Below, piece after piece: positions 55,598 through 64,000 of a stretch of 64,000 nucleotides of DNA. The stretch is from Streptococcaceae bacterium AM104-57. GTDB taxonomy: Bacteria > Bacillota > Bacilli > Lactobacillales > Streptococcaceae. How positions within the stretch are numbered: position 1 is the stretch's first letter; every line of letters begins with the position of its first letter. Below the pieces are notes generated by a model, which was given only the letters and a program-made list of their open reading frames with translations, was not told where the DNA came from and searched no databases. Position numbers and translations under genes: made by a program. Location: NCBI GenBank assembly GCA_027659245.1, contig JAQDPW010000001.1, forward strand, positions 62,001-126,000, written 5' to 3'.

Positions 55598-56866
55598 ATG
55601 AAAGCAGAAATTATAGCTGTTGGGACAGAGATTTTAACGGGTCAGATTGTCAATACCAATGCTCAATTCTTGTCTGAAAAGTTGGCTGAAATTGGCGTGG
55701 ATGTCTATTTTCAGACTGCTGTGGGAGATAATGAAAGTCGTCTCTTATCCTTGTTGGAGCTCGCTAGCAATCGTAGTAATCTGGTCATTCTAACGGGAGG
55801 TTTGGGTCCGACGGAAGATGACTTGACCAAGCAAACTGTGGCCAAATTTTTGGGACGAGATTTGGTTTTTGATCCTCAAGCTCAGGCTAAACTAGATCGT
55901 TTTTTTGCTCAAAGACCAGACTATGCTCGTACTCCTAACAACGAGCGCCAAGCGCAAATCATCCAAGGTGCGACTCCGCTACCAAATGAAACGGGTCTAG
56001 CAGTAGGTGGCATGATTAAGGTTGCGGGAGTCACTTATGTTGTCGTACCAGGACCTCCAAGTGAGTTGAAACCCATGGTCTTAAATGAGTTACTTCCGAG
56101 ATTGACAACAGGCTCTAAGCTTTATTCGCATGTCATGCGTTTCTTTGGCATTGGTGAAAGTCAGCTAGTGACGATTCTATCAGATTTGATTGATCAGCAA
56201 ACGGATCCAACCATAGCGCCTTACGCTAAAACTGGAGAAGTGACTCTTCGCTTGTCTACCAAGGCGAACAGTCAGGAAGAAGCGGATCGTGTTCTAGTTG
56301 AGTTAGCAGAGGAAATCCTTGAAAGAGAGACCTTTGAGGGGCTTTCTCTTCGAGAAATTTGCTATGGCTATGGAGAAGAAACCAGTTTGGCTAGCCTGGT
56401 AGTAGAAGAGTTGAAAAAGCAAAAGAAAACCATTACCGCAGCAGAAAGCTTGACGGCAGGACTTTTTCAAGCAAGCTTAGCAGATTTTTCAGGTGTGTCT
56501 GCTATCTTTAAAGGTGGCTTTGTGACCTATAGCCTTGAAGAAAAATCTAAGATGCTTGATATTCCACAAGCTGAATTGGAAAAACATGGAGTCGTCTCAG
56601 CCTTTACTGCTGAAAAAATGGCTGAACAGGCGCGCATCAAAACCCAGTCAGATTTTGGAATTAGTTTGACGGGAGTAGCTGGCCCAGATAGTCTAGAAGG
56701 ACATCCAGCAGGTACAGTCTTTATTGCTTTAGCGCAAGCTTCGGGTACAGAAGTTATCCAGGCTAATATCGCAGGTAGAAGTCGTTCAGATGTTCGAGAA
56801 ATTGCAGTCTTACATGCCTTTAACCTAGTTCGCAAAGCTTTATTAAGTGCTGGAGATTTGTTATAA
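55598..56866 (+). CDS. cinA: Competence/damage-inducible protein CinA
   Basis: 422 residues: an N-terminal molybdopterin-binding-like domain ([20 protein letters not shown], then [10 protein letters not shown]) and a C-terminal nicotinamide-nucleotide amidase (PncC) domain ([26 protein letters not shown]). CinA is induced in competence with recA and is reported to bring RecA to the membrane. AGGAGG precedes the ATG; recA follows after 41 bp. Confidence 0.95.
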   Translation: MKAEIIAVGTEILTGQIVNTNAQFLSEKLAEIGVDVYFQTAVGDNESRLLSLLELASNRSNLVILTGGLGPTEDDLTKQTVAKFLGRDLVFDPQAQAKLDRFFAQRPDYARTPNNERQAQIIQGATPLPNETGLAVGGMIKVAGVTYVVVPGPPSELKPMVLNELLPRLTTGSKLYSHVMRFFGIGESQLVTILSDLIDQQTDPTIAPYAKTGEVTLRLSTKANSQEEADRVLVELAEEILERETFEGLSLREICYGYGEETSLASLVVEELKKQKKTITAAESLTAGLFQASLADFSGVSAIFKGGFVTYSLEEKSKMLDIPQAELEKHGVVSAFTAEKMAEQARIKTQSDFGISLTGVAGPDSLEGHPAGTVFIALAQASGTEVIQANIAGRSRSDVREIAVLHAFNLVRKALLSAGDLL

Positions 56867-56907
56867 TAGAAGAAGGTCATAGGACTATTAGAATACAGGA
56901 GAATAAA

Positions 56908-58062
56908 ATGGCGAAAAAACCAACAAAAAAATTAGACGAAATTGGCAAAAAATTCGGTGCTGATCGTGAAAAAGCCTTGAATGATGCCCTTAAATTGATC
57001 GAAAAAGACTTTGGTAAAGGATCAATCATGCGCTTGGGTGAGCGTGCAGAGCAAAAAGTCCAAGTGATGAGTTCGGGCTCTTTGGCTCTTGACATCGCAC
57101 TCGGATCAGGTGGTTATCCAAAGGGACGTATCATTGAAATCTACGGACCAGAATCATCAGGTAAGACAACTGTTGCCCTTCACGCTGTAGCGCAAGCGCA
57201 AAAAGAAGGCGGAATTGCTGCCTTTATCGATGCGGAGCACGCTCTTGATCCAGCCTATGCAGCAGCGCTTGGAGTTAATATCGATGAATTGCTCTTGTCA
57301 CAACCAGACTCAGGGGAGCAAGGTCTTGAAATTGCTGGGAAATTGATTGACTCAGGTGCAGTTGACCTTGTTGTTATCGACTCAGTTGCAGCTCTTGTGC
57401 CTCGTGCGGAAATCGATGGTGATATCGGAGATAGCCACGTTGGTCTTCAAGCTCGTATGATGAGCCAGGCTATGCGTAAACTCGGGGCTTCTATTAACAA
57501 GACAAAGACAATTGCTATCTTCATCAACCAATTGCGTGAAAAAGTAGGGGTTATGTTTGGTAATCCAGAAACAACTCCTGGTGGACGTGCTCTTAAATTT
57601 TACGCTTCTGTCCGTTTGGATGTTCGTGGAAGCACACAAATCAAGGGAACTGGTGACCAAAAAGATACGAGCGTAGGTAAGGAAACCAAGATTAAGGTTG
57701 TTAAAAACAAGGTAGCTCCACCATTTAAAGAAGCCTTTGTTGAAATCATGTATGGTGAAGGGATTTCAAGAACTGGTGAGCTTTTGAAGATTGCAAGTGA
57801 TCTTGACATCATCAAGAAAGCAGGAGCATGGTACTCTTATAAAGACGAAAAGATCGGTCAAGGTTCTGAAAATGCTAAGAAATACTTGGCGGATCACCCA
57901 GAAATTTTTGACGAGATTGACCACCAAGTTCGTGTCAAGTTTGGCTTGATTGAAGACGATGCAGTAGCCGATGAAAAAGTAAAGGCTACCGAAGTAGAAG
58001 TAGCTAATCAAGAAGTAACTCTTGACCTTGGCGATGATCTTGAAATCGAAATTGAAGATTAA
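56908..58062 (+). CDS. recA: Recombinase RecA
   Basis: 384 residues, a strand-exchange and repair recombinase. Walker A is GPESSGKTT (80-88), Walker B is near [10 protein letters not shown], and [20 protein letters not shown] forms the L2 loop. The C-terminus is very acidic, as usual. It follows cinA as in the pneumococcal competence operon. In S. pneumoniae dinF and lytA come next; here a terminator and a small PspC gene follow instead. Confidence 0.97.
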   Translation: MAKKPTKKLDEIGKKFGADREKALNDALKLIEKDFGKGSIMRLGERAEQKVQVMSSGSLALDIALGSGGYPKGRIIEIYGPESSGKTTVALHAVAQAQKEGGIAAFIDAEHALDPAYAAALGVNIDELLLSQPDSGEQGLEIAGKLIDSGAVDLVVIDSVAALVPRAEIDGDIGDSHVGLQARMMSQAMRKLGASINKTKTIAIFINQLREKVGVMFGNPETTPGGRALKFYASVRLDVRGSTQIKGTGDQKDTSVGKETKIKVVKNKVAPPFKEAFVEIMYGEGISRTGELLKIASDLDIIKKAGAWYSYKDEKIGQGSENAKKYLADHPEIFDEIDHQVRVKFGLIEDDAVADEKVKATEVEVANQEVTLDLGDDLEIEIED

Positions 58063-58068
58063 AAAGTG

Positions 58069-58095
58069 AAAGTGGTGGAGGAATCCCCACTTTTT
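58069..58095 (+). terminator. Terminator after recA
   Basis: AAAGTGG (58069-58075) pairs with CCACTTT (58087-58093), followed by TTCTG; an AGG/CC inner pairing extends it. Confidence 0.75.
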
Positions 58096-58170
58096 CTGCT
58101 ATATGAGAAGAAAAAACAAGGTTATGAGGGCAGGATTGATAGGTTTTCGCAATATAAATGAGGAAGACAA

Positions 58171-58199
58171 TTGCAAAGTAGATGATTTGATGATAAAAT
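58171..58199 (+). promoter_or_regulatory. Promoter for the small PspC gene
   Basis: TTGCAA (58171-58176) and an extended TAAAAT (58194-58199, TG at 58191-58192) are 17 bp apart, about 38 bp before the ATG. Confidence 0.65.
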
Positions 58200-58237
58200 A
58201 AATTGAGAATAAAAGTAATGCTAAGGAGGCTGTTGGT

Positions 58238-58432
58238 ATGGAAAAACGGTTAGTTCGCAATGTTCAAGATAAAAAAATTGCAGGTGTTTGTGCAGGTCTT
58301 GCTGACTATTTAGATATTGATGCAACACTTGTTCGTGCACTTTGGATTCTTTTCACATTACTAGGTGGATCAGGAATTCTTGCTTATATCATTCTATGGG
58401 TTATTATGCCTGAAGCAGGAACAGAAGCGTAA
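58238..58432 (+). CDS. Small PspC-domain membrane protein (64 aa)
   Basis: A minimal PspC domain: KKIAGVCAGLADYLDID followed by one transmembrane stretch ending in the family motif ILWVIMPEA. Such proteins are linked to envelope stress in Gram-positives (targets of LiaR-type regulators in some species). AAGGAGG precedes the ATG. It is monocistronic. Confidence 0.88.
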   Translation: MEKRLVRNVQDKKIAGVCAGLADYLDIDATLVRALWILFTLLGGSGILAYIILWVIMPEAGTEA

Positions 58433-58466
58433 ACTTTGTGATATCTTTATAAGATATATCATGATA

Positions 58467-58630
58467 AGAGAGTGGGACAGAAATCGGTAATTCGTTAGAA
58501 TTCGATTTCGTCGTCCCACCTCCGCTCAGTTGAGTAGGGCTGTAAAAGCTGATGAAATCAGCGTAGTAGAGCCCACTCAACTCGACAATCCAAAGACAAT
58601 TGAGAGGCTAGGACTTTTGTCCCAGTCTCT
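58467..58630. repeat. Structured intergenic repeat with terminal inverted ends
   Basis: A 164-bp element with near-matching ends AGAGAGTGGGAC and GTCCCAGTCTCT. Inside are two hairpins: GTGGGAC/GTCCCAC with an inner AATCG/CGATT (58472-58519), and TGAGTaGGGCT/AGCCCaCTCA with an inner GCTGAT/ATCAGC (58531-58579). I recall similar sequences in many copies in mitis-group genomes, so it is probably a non-autonomous mobile or structured repeat. It fills most of a 340-bp gap with no gene. Confidence 0.7.
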
Positions 58631-58684
58631 TATTTGTGATATGCGGTGATTATTTTTTCCAAGTTTTCATCTTATTTCGGAATC

Positions 58685-58714
58685 ATAAAAAAATCACCTG
58701 TAGCACAGGTGATT
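58685..58714 (-). terminator. Terminator of the minus-strand GNAT gene
   Basis: AATCACCTGT (58692-58701) and ACAGGTGATT (58705-58714) form a perfect stem; on the minus strand it is followed by TTTTT. Confidence 0.88.
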
Positions 58715-58775
58715 GGGTACTCATTGTAGAGAAATTTGCAGTTTCTTACTGGGAAGTTCGAGACTGCAGTATAGG

Positions 58776-59330
58776 TTAGTGGTCGCTGAAACGACGGTAC
58801 TCTATGTGGAAGTCGAAATAATTTTCTTCTTGCAATTTTTGGAAGATATCACGGTAGGCTTCTTCATCAAAGTGGTCGCCACGATATAGAATTTCAAAAC
58901 TAAGACCTTCGTACTCCAAAAAGGCATTGGCTGTTTTGAAGCCATTTTGTTTATAGAATTCCATGCGGGCTTTTCGCTGTTCGAGGTTATCGCATTCCTC
59001 ATCCAAACGTTCAACTTCAAGAATCATGGTACGCTGGTAAAAATCAATCAGCTTTTCAATGATTTCTTTGCCATAGCCGTGGCTACGCAAATGGGGCATA
59101 ATGGCAAAAAAGCTGATATAGAAAGCCTTTTGATTGGAAATGGCGAAGGCAAATCCTACAAATTCCTCTTCGTTGTAAAAGGCGAAAAAGTGGGCATCGT
59201 CTCGATCCTGATATCGTAAAAATTCAGACAGGGACACTCGCTCTTCTTCAGGAAAGGCTTCGATATTTAACTTTTCAACTTTCTCAAGGTCTGGAAATAC
59301 ATCTGTAATTAATTGGCTGGTTAAGCTCAT
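58776..59330 (-). CDS. GNAT family N-acetyltransferase
   Basis: 184 residues. A central FFAIMPHLRSHGYGKEIIEKL carries the acetyl-CoA pyrophosphate loop, followed by RMEFYKQNGFKTANAFLEYEG. The substrate is unknown. It is a single-gene unit divergent from the MATE gene. Confidence 0.82.
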   Translation of the reverse strand: MSLTSQLITDVFPDLEKVEKLNIEAFPEEERVSLSEFLRYQDRDDAHFFAFYNEEEFVGFAFAISNQKAFYISFFAIMPHLRSHGYGKEIIEKLIDFYQRTMILEVERLDEECDNLEQRKARMEFYKQNGFKTANAFLEYEGLSFEILYRGDHFDEEAYRDIFQKLQEENYFDFHIEYRRFSDH

Positions 59331-59436
59331 GCATAAACTCCTTTTCTGTCACGATTATACCAAATTGTTAGTTTCTAGGCAACCGCTTTCTTGGTAGTTA
59401 GAGGCTAAGTCTGACCTTGTTCCTCTTCTAGAAAGC

Positions 59437-59445
59437 TGATATAAT
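59437..59445 (+). promoter_or_regulatory. Extended -10 promoter giving a leaderless MATE mRNA
   Basis: TGATATAAT (hexamer 59440-59445) is followed by AGCCTT and then the ATG at 59452, so the expected start site is the A of the ATG. There is no Shine-Dalgarno site. Confidence 0.68.
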
Positions 59446-59451
59446 AGCCTT

Positions 59452-60822
59452 ATGAATAAAAAATCAACGGTGGACCTGATTCATGGTCCCATCCTTCCCT
59501 CGCTTTTGAGCTTCGCCTTTCCAATCTTGTTGTCTAATATCTTTCAGCAACTCTACAATACGGCTGATATTTTGATTGTTGGACGTTTTCTAGGCCCATC
59601 CTCCTTGGCGGCTGTTGGAGCAACAACGGCTATTTTCGACTTGATTATCGGTTTTGCTCTCGGAGTTGGCAATGGAATGGGAGTGGTGATTGCCCGCTAT
59701 TATGGAGCCCGTAACTTTTCAAAGATTAAAGAAGCTGTCGCGGCAACTTGGATTTTAGGTGCTCTTTTAAGTGTGATTGTTATGGCAATAGGTTTTGTTG
59801 GTCTCTATCCACTTCTCCAATATCTGGAAACTCCTACAGAAATTCTCCCCCAGTCTTACGATTATATCTCCATGATTGTTACTTGTGTCGGCGTCAGCTT
59901 TGCCTACAATCTCTTTGCAGGCTTATTGCGGTCAGTTGGTGATAGTCTTGCGGCACTTGGCTTTTTGGTTTTTTCAGCTCTGGTCAATGTTGCCCTTGAC
60001 TTGTACTTTATCACACAACTGCAATTGGGAGTTCAGTCTGCAGGTCTTGCGACAATCATATCGCAAGGTTTATCAGCTCTTCTCTGCTTTTTCTATATCC
60101 GCAGGAGTGTGCCTGAACTTCTGCCTAGTCTCAAGCATTTTAAGTGGGACAAGGCCTTCTATGTAGATCTTTTGGAGCAAGGCTTAGCGATGGGGATGAT
60201 GGGTTCTATTGTCTCTATTGGTAGCGTCATTTTACAATCATCGGTTAATAGTTTTGGAGCAGTCATTATCAGTGCTCAAACGGCAGCAAGGCGTATTATG
60301 GCCTTTGCCCTATTGCCAATGACGGCTATCTCAGCATCGATGACGACTTTTATCTCTCAAAACTTTGGTGCAAAACGTCCAGATCGCATTGTCCACGGTC
60401 TTCGACTAGGGAGTTATATCAGTATGGCTTGGGCGACCTTTGCTTGTGTATTTCTATTTTTTGCAAGTCCTAGCCTGGTTTCTTTCCTAGCGAGTTCGAC
60501 AGACTCTTATTTGGTAGAAAATGGCACTTTGTATCTGCGCATCAGTTCTACTTTTTATCCCATCTTGAGTCTCTTGCTGATTTATCGGAATTGCTTGCAA
60601 GGTTTAGGGCAAAAGCTCCTTCCTTTGGTATCTAGTTTTATCGAGTTATTTGGGAAAATCGTGTTTGTGGCTTGGATTATTCCTTGGACAGGCTATACAG
60701 GTGTGATTCTATGTGAGCCCCTTCTCTGGCTAGTTATGACTGCTCAACTTTACTTCTCACTTTCCAAGCACCCATGGATCAAAGAAGGCAAGAAAATCTT
60801 GGTTGCTGGTGGGAAATCCTAG
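59452..60822 (+). CDS. MATE family multidrug/metabolite efflux transporter
   Basis: 456 residues with twelve transmembrane segments of the NorM/DinF-type MATE superfamily. The start HGPILPSLLSFAFPILLSN and the repeat QLYNTADILIVGRFLG are typical. It uses Na+ or H+ to export cationic compounds. It lies near recA but is not the dinF that normally follows recA in pneumococcus, judging by position and orientation context; this distinction is only tentative. Confidence 0.88.
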   Translation: MNKKSTVDLIHGPILPSLLSFAFPILLSNIFQQLYNTADILIVGRFLGPSSLAAVGATTAIFDLIIGFALGVGNGMGVVIARYYGARNFSKIKEAVAATWILGALLSVIVMAIGFVGLYPLLQYLETPTEILPQSYDYISMIVTCVGVSFAYNLFAGLLRSVGDSLAALGFLVFSALVNVALDLYFITQLQLGVQSAGLATIISQGLSALLCFFYIRRSVPELLPSLKHFKWDKAFYVDLLEQGLAMGMMGSIVSIGSVILQSSVNSFGAVIISAQTAARRIMAFALLPMTAISASMTTFISQNFGAKRPDRIVHGLRLGSYISMAWATFACVFLFFASPSLVSFLASSTDSYLVENGTLYLRISSTFYPILSLLLIYRNCLQGLGQKLLPLVSSFIELFGKIVFVAWIIPWTGYTGVILCEPLLWLVMTAQLYFSLSKHPWIKEGKKILVAGGKS

Positions 60823-60875
60823 CTTGATTTACAAAAGAAAAATCCATTTCCTCTAGTGAAAATCGGATAGACTTG

Positions 60876-60884
60876 TGTTATAAT
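60876..60884 (+). promoter_or_regulatory. Promoter for yebC
   Basis: TGTTATAAT (hexamer 60879-60884) is an extended -10, 35 bp before the ATG. Confidence 0.7.
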
Positions 60885-60919
60885 AAGAAAGATTAAAATG
60901 TGAAAAAAGGAGATTCCTA

Positions 60920-61636
60920 ATGGGACGTAAATGGGCCAATATCGTAGCCAAGAAAACGGCTAAAGATGGAGCTAACTCTAAAGTATATGCAAAATTTGGT
61001 GTAGAAATCTATGTAGCAGCTAAAAAAGGTGATCCAGATCCAGAATCAAACTCAGCTTTGAAATTCGTTATCGACCGTGCTAAACAAGCGCAAGTGCCAA
61101 AACACGTTATCGATAAGGCTTTGGACAAGGCTAAAGGAAACACAGACGAAACCTTTACAGAAGGACGTTACGAAGGTTTTGGACCAAATGGTTCAATGCT
61201 CATCGTGGATACCTTGACTTCAAATGTCAACCGTACAGCAGCCAATGTCCGTGCAGCCTTTGGTAAAAACGGCGGAAACATGGGTGCTTCAGGTTCTGTT
61301 TCTTACCTCTTTGACAACAAAGGTGTCATCGTATTTGCTGGTGACGACGCTGATGCTATCTTTGAACTCTTGCTTGAAGCAGATGTCGATGTAGACGATG
61401 TAGAAGCAGAAGAAGGAACAATCACTGTTTACACAGCTCCAACTGACCTTCACAAAGCTATTGTGGCTTTGCGTGAGTCTGGTATTCAAGAATTCCAAGT
61501 AACAGAACTTGAGATGATTCCTCAATCAGAAGTGGAATTATCAGGTGATGATCTTGCAACATTTGAAAAACTCTACGGAGTCCTTGAAGACGACGAAGAC
61601 GTCCAAAAGATTTATACGAACGTTGATGGGTTCTAA
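60920..61636 (+). CDS. yebC: YebC/PmpR family protein
   Basis: 238 residues with the typical start [20 protein letters not shown] and the middle [20 protein letters not shown]. The family was annotated as transcriptional regulators; recent work shows some members assist ribosomes at proline-rich stretches, so the function is not settled for streptococci. AAAGGAGA precedes the ATG. It is monocistronic. Confidence 0.93.
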   Translation: MGRKWANIVAKKTAKDGANSKVYAKFGVEIYVAAKKGDPDPESNSALKFVIDRAKQAQVPKHVIDKALDKAKGNTDETFTEGRYEGFGPNGSMLIVDTLTSNVNRTAANVRAAFGKNGGNMGASGSVSYLFDNKGVIVFAGDDADAIFELLLEADVDVDDVEAEEGTITVYTAPTDLHKAIVALRESGIQEFQVTELEMIPQSEVELSGDDLATFEKLYGVLEDDEDVQKIYTNVDGF

Positions 61637-61647
61637 GAATAAAAATA

Positions 61648-61684
61648 ACCCCTTTGAAAATTTAATATTTTCAAGGGGTTTGTT
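61648..61684 (+). terminator. Terminator after yebC
   Basis: AACCCCTTTGAAAAT and ATTTTCAAGGGGTT form a long stem, followed by TGTTT. Two more hairpins follow: GGGCA..TGCCC with AAAGAGA/TCTCTTT inside (about 61698-61730), and GGTGCTG/CAGCACC ending in TTTTT (61791-61850), next to the end of the minus-strand gene. Their purpose is unclear. Confidence 0.9.
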
Positions 61685-61857
61685 TATCCTGTGATGACAA
61701 AAGGGCAGGAAAGAGACAAAAATCTCTTTTGCCCAAAACGTTATTAGTTATCTATAATCGTCTATAATCCAATGAATTGTGGAAATATCGTGGTGCTGGG
61801 ATTTAGAGATCGAGACTTAGTCTACCGATTGCTATTCTCAGCACCTTTTTAGTTATG

Positions 61858-62541
61858 TTAAATTTTCACTCCAGAATCAGTTTGTTCTTTTCGGTCCAGT
61901 CCGACAGCAAATTTATGAATCAGAAGAAACTGACCATTTTCTTGTTTTACGAAGGTGAGCACAACTGTCTTAGGATCTGAACTGATGGAGAGATAGGTGA
62001 TTCTTTTTATTTCATAGTCTCCCATAATTGAATCTGTTTCGGAATCTGGGATTCCGTGTTTCCTGATAATATCTTTGTAGTTGCTACCGCCTTGGCCTCT
62101 GTTGGAAAGGTCACCTTCGATTAAGGCATCAAACTGGTCTTGGGTCCAAGTAAAGCCTCGGTCTTCTTCAATGTCGTCCTCGTCTTGGTATCCATCGATA
62201 CTAGTGTCTGGTAGGTTTCCACCCTGTTCTCCTTCAAAATAAGGAATCTCTTGTCTATAAGTGTGGCTATATTTAGTTACCCAGTCGTTTAAGATATTCG
62301 AAAAAAGGAATTGAGTTATTACGGAAACGATAATTGCAATAAGGGCAAAGGAGGTTCCGAGAATAGCCAAGGTTTTTTGTTTTTTAGGACTGAGGGCAAT
62401 CCCGATAATTCCCAAGATTAAAGTAGGGACAGCAATAATTAATGACAGATAGTTGATAATTGGTATCCAAGACCCAAGAAGGGCGATGGTCCCAAAGATG
62501 ATAGCAAGAATTCCTAAGATTTGCTGATTCTCTTGTTTCAT
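61858..62541 (-). CDS. DUF4190-like membrane protein
   Basis: 227 residues: two or three N-terminal transmembrane segments with a Gly-rich DUF4190-type pattern (ILGILAIIFGTIALLGS, then PTLILGIIGIALSPKKQ), then an acidic Gly-rich linker, and a C-terminal soluble domain (about 130-227, starting near TWTQDQFDALIEGD) that looks like the small lipoprotein-type domain seen in streptococcal hypothetical proteins. The function is unknown. It is a single-gene unit. Confidence 0.65.
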   Translation of the reverse strand: MKQENQQILGILAIIFGTIALLGSWIPIINYLSLIIAVPTLILGIIGIALSPKKQKTLAILGTSFALIAIIVSVITQFLFSNILNDWVTKYSHTYRQEIPYFEGEQGGNLPDTSIDGYQDEDDIEEDRGFTWTQDQFDALIEGDLSNRGQGGSNYKDIIRKHGIPDSETDSIMGDYEIKRITYLSISSDPKTVVLTFVKQENGQFLLIHKFAVGLDRKEQTDSGVKI

Positions 62542-62640
62542 CTAAAAATTCTCCCAATTCTAGTGCGACAACTTCGCTTTACATGATAAGTTAGGTTTAT
62601 TATAGAGAAATTATCAACTATTGTCAATTTTAACTAAAAT

Positions 62641-62726
62641 AGTTCTCACAGAAACTTTTTTCTTGACACCTTTTCTGAAAATGATAAAATAGTTCTCATG
62701 GAAACTTAATTGTTCTCTAGAGAACT
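62641..62726 (+). promoter_or_regulatory. MarR-operon promoter with three operator-like repeats
   Basis: -35 TTGACA (62663-62668) and an extended -10 TGATAAAAT (hexamer 62685-62690) are 16 bp apart. AGTTCTCACAGAAACTT (62641-62657) and AGTTCTCATGGAAACTT (62691-62707) flank the promoter, and a palindrome GTTCTCTAGAGAAC (62712-62725) follows. These fit autoregulation by the downstream MarR protein. Confidence 0.78.
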
Positions 62727-62750
62727 ATTTTTAATTAGAAGGGGGAAAGC

Positions 62751-63212
62751 ATGGATAAACCGATGTTGGTCTTTAAACGTTTTGGTCACCAGGTTCACCT
62801 TATGGTGCAACAGGAAGCAAAACGTTGTGGTATTGAATTTATGGGCGGACCGCAGGGCCAAGTTATACGATTTTTAGACTATCGTGAGGAGTCTGAACAG
62901 GCGGTGTTAATCAAGGATATTGAGCAGGAACTCAATATCACCAAGTCAGTCGCCAGTAATCTAGTGAAGCGTATGGTGCAAAATGGTTTGGTGGAATTGG
63001 AAGTGAATCCAAATGACAAGAGAGCTAAGTACGTTCGATTGACGGGCAAATCTCGCTCTCAAATGAAGCAGGTCAAGTCTTTCTTTGATCGAATTGACCG
63101 CAGTTTACTCGATGGAGTATCTGAGGAAAAACTAGCTATTTTTGAGGAAGTCATGGCTCAACTACAAGCCAATGTAGAAAAAATAGGAGGGGAAGATGAA
63201 GAAACTCGCTAA
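62751..63212 (+). CDS. MarR family transcriptional regulator
   Basis: A 153-residue winged-helix regulator; the recognition helix lies around ELNITKSVASNLVKRMVQNG and the wing around VNPNDKRAKYVRLTG. It probably represses its own operon, whose next gene is an ABC exporter. AAGGGGGAAAG precedes the ATG. Its last 17 bp overlap the ABC gene start. Confidence 0.9.
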   Translation: MDKPMLVFKRFGHQVHLMVQQEAKRCGIEFMGGPQGQVIRFLDYREESEQAVLIKDIEQELNITKSVASNLVKRMVQNGLVELEVNPNDKRAKYVRLTGKSRSQMKQVKSFFDRIDRSLLDGVSEEKLAIFEEVMAQLQANVEKIGGEDEETR

Positions 63213-64000
63213 GCGTATTACAGGAAAAGAGTGGGGAATGATTCTCCTGACTGTACTCTTTACCTGTTTCTCGGTCTATCTAGAGTTAGAAGTACCGACT
63301 TACATTTCAGAAATTACAGAACTACTTGGAACTCCAGGTACGGAGCTAGGAGATCTTTGGTCACCAGCCATTAAGATGATAGGCTTGTCTCTACTTGCTT
63401 TTCTCTCATCCGTTACTGTTGGATTTTTTGCCGCTCGCGTTGCAGCGTCTTACACAACTCATTTACGAAGTGATATTTTTAATCGTGTTCTAGATTTCTC
63501 GCAGACAGAGATCAAACGTTTTTCAATCCCAAGTCTCTTGACTCGGACGACTAATGATATCACACAGGTTCAGATGCTTTTTACCATGGGACTCCAGGTG
63601 GTCACTCGTGGACCAATCATGGCTATCTGGGCCATTGGAAAAATCCTTGGGAAGTCTGAGTACTGGCTCTGGGCAGTAGTAATCGCTGTTATCGTCAATG
63701 TTTTGATGACAACTGTTCTCCTGACTCTGGCCTTTCCAAAACAATCTGTCATCCAAAAATTGACAGATAAACTCAATAGTATTACTCGTGAAAGTTTGAC
63801 AGGGATTCGAGTGGTGCGTGCTTATAATGCCGAGGATTATCAAGACAAGAAATTCGAAGAAGCCAATGAGGAAGTCACTCGTCTTAATCTCTTTGTCAAC
63901 CGTTTGATGGCGATTATGAATCCTATTATGATGGCGATTTCGAGTGGCTTGAGTCTAGCTATCTACTGGATTGGAGCTTATATCATCAACGATGCTAGCC
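63196..64000 (+). CDS. ABC transporter, exporter type (3' end outside window)
   Basis: The frame is open from the ATG at 63196 (MKKLAKRITGKEWGM; AGGAGGGG just upstream) to the window end, about 268 codons. The visible part is a type I exporter transmembrane domain with the typical SIPSLLTRTTNDITQVQM coupling region and TGIRVVRAYNAED. The ATPase domain would lie beyond the window. With the MarR repressor it forms a drug- or peptide-efflux unit, probably heterodimeric with a second ABC gene outside. Confidence 0.9.
   Translation, partial: MKKLAKRITGKEWGMILLTVLFTCFSVYLELEVPTYISEITELLGTPGTELGDLWSPAIKMIGLSLLAFLSSVTVGFFAARVAASYTTHLRSDIFNRVLDFSQTEIKRFSIPSLLTRTTNDITQVQMLFTMGLQVVTRGPIMAIWAIGKILGKSEYWLWAVVIAVIVNVLMTTVLLTLAFPKQSVIQKLTDKLNSITRESLTGIRVVRAYNAEDYQDKKFEEANEEVTRLNLFVNRLMAIMNPIMMAISSGLSLAIYWIGAYIINDAS

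Overview
The window reads as a chromosomal segment of a mitis-group Streptococcus (S. pneumoniae / S. mitis / S. oralis relatives). This rests on low-GC, densely packed operons, many TGnTATAAT extended -10 promoters, three BOX elements and three RUP elements (both short repeats typical of this group), a competence (cin/com-box) style site before cinA-recA, and a complete pneumococcal-type maltodextrin locus. Most genes are ordinary housekeeping or transport genes. Several linked blocks would lie apart in the S. pneumoniae reference order as I remember it, so the window looks rearranged relative to that species.

Layout: 1-2.4 kb, end of an M20 peptidase gene plus metNI (methionine ABC importer). 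2.7-5.25 kb, an orphan DltB-like/DltD-like acyl-transfer pair followed by a 43-residue DltX-like microprotein. 5.3-8.4 kb, an ECF S-component-like protein, an Rgg-type regulator, a BOX element and an MFS permease. 8.5-9.8 kb, hisS. 9.8-13.4 kb, a likely autoregulated operon of small membrane proteins (XRE regulator, PspC-domain protein, two DUF3169 paralogues, CPBP protease). 13.5-16.2 kb, aspS and a YitT protein. 16.3-26.1 kb, the maltodextrin regulon: malRA and malXCD on the minus strand, malQ-malP divergent, with LacI-type operators over both inner promoters. 26.1-27.0 kb, a small ORF and two RUP copies.

27.0-31.7 kb holds rlmA, a heavy-metal P-type ATPase with a small partner, and tyrS. 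31.9-35.8 kb is DNA repair (mutL, ruvA, tag) plus a second CPBP protease. 35.9-39.1 kb is a minus-strand group (S66 peptidase, SemiSWEET-like protein, DUF1129 protein, corA). 39.2-43.2 kb is uvrA and a Xaa-Pro peptidase. 43.2-46.3 kb is an M-box-like Mg2+ riboswitch, a 23-codon leader ORF, a BOX element and a P-type cation ATPase (mgtA). 46.4-50.7 kb is spx, a lipoprotein, ireB-ruvX-DUF1292, a block of tandem structured repeats, folC and another lipoprotein. 50.8-53.3 kb is a Cof-type phosphatase and a purine permease. 53.5-58.1 kb is tsaE, a GNAT gene, an LCP (lytR/psr) gene, cinA and recA. 58.2-64 kb is a small PspC protein, a structured repeat, a GNAT gene, a MATE exporter, yebC, a DUF4190-like protein, and a MarR regulator with the start of an ABC exporter gene.

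The least ordinary parts are: the dltB/dltD/dltX-like cassette without dltA or dltC; five tandem ~50-bp units at 48.6-48.9 kb whose hairpin stems change sequence but keep pairing; the acidic/proline-rich leader peptide between the M-box and mgtA; and two genes (tsaE and the MATE exporter) whose -10 hexamers sit so close to the ATG that their mRNAs should be leaderless. No rRNA, tRNA, CRISPR array, prophage or complete insertion sequence was seen.
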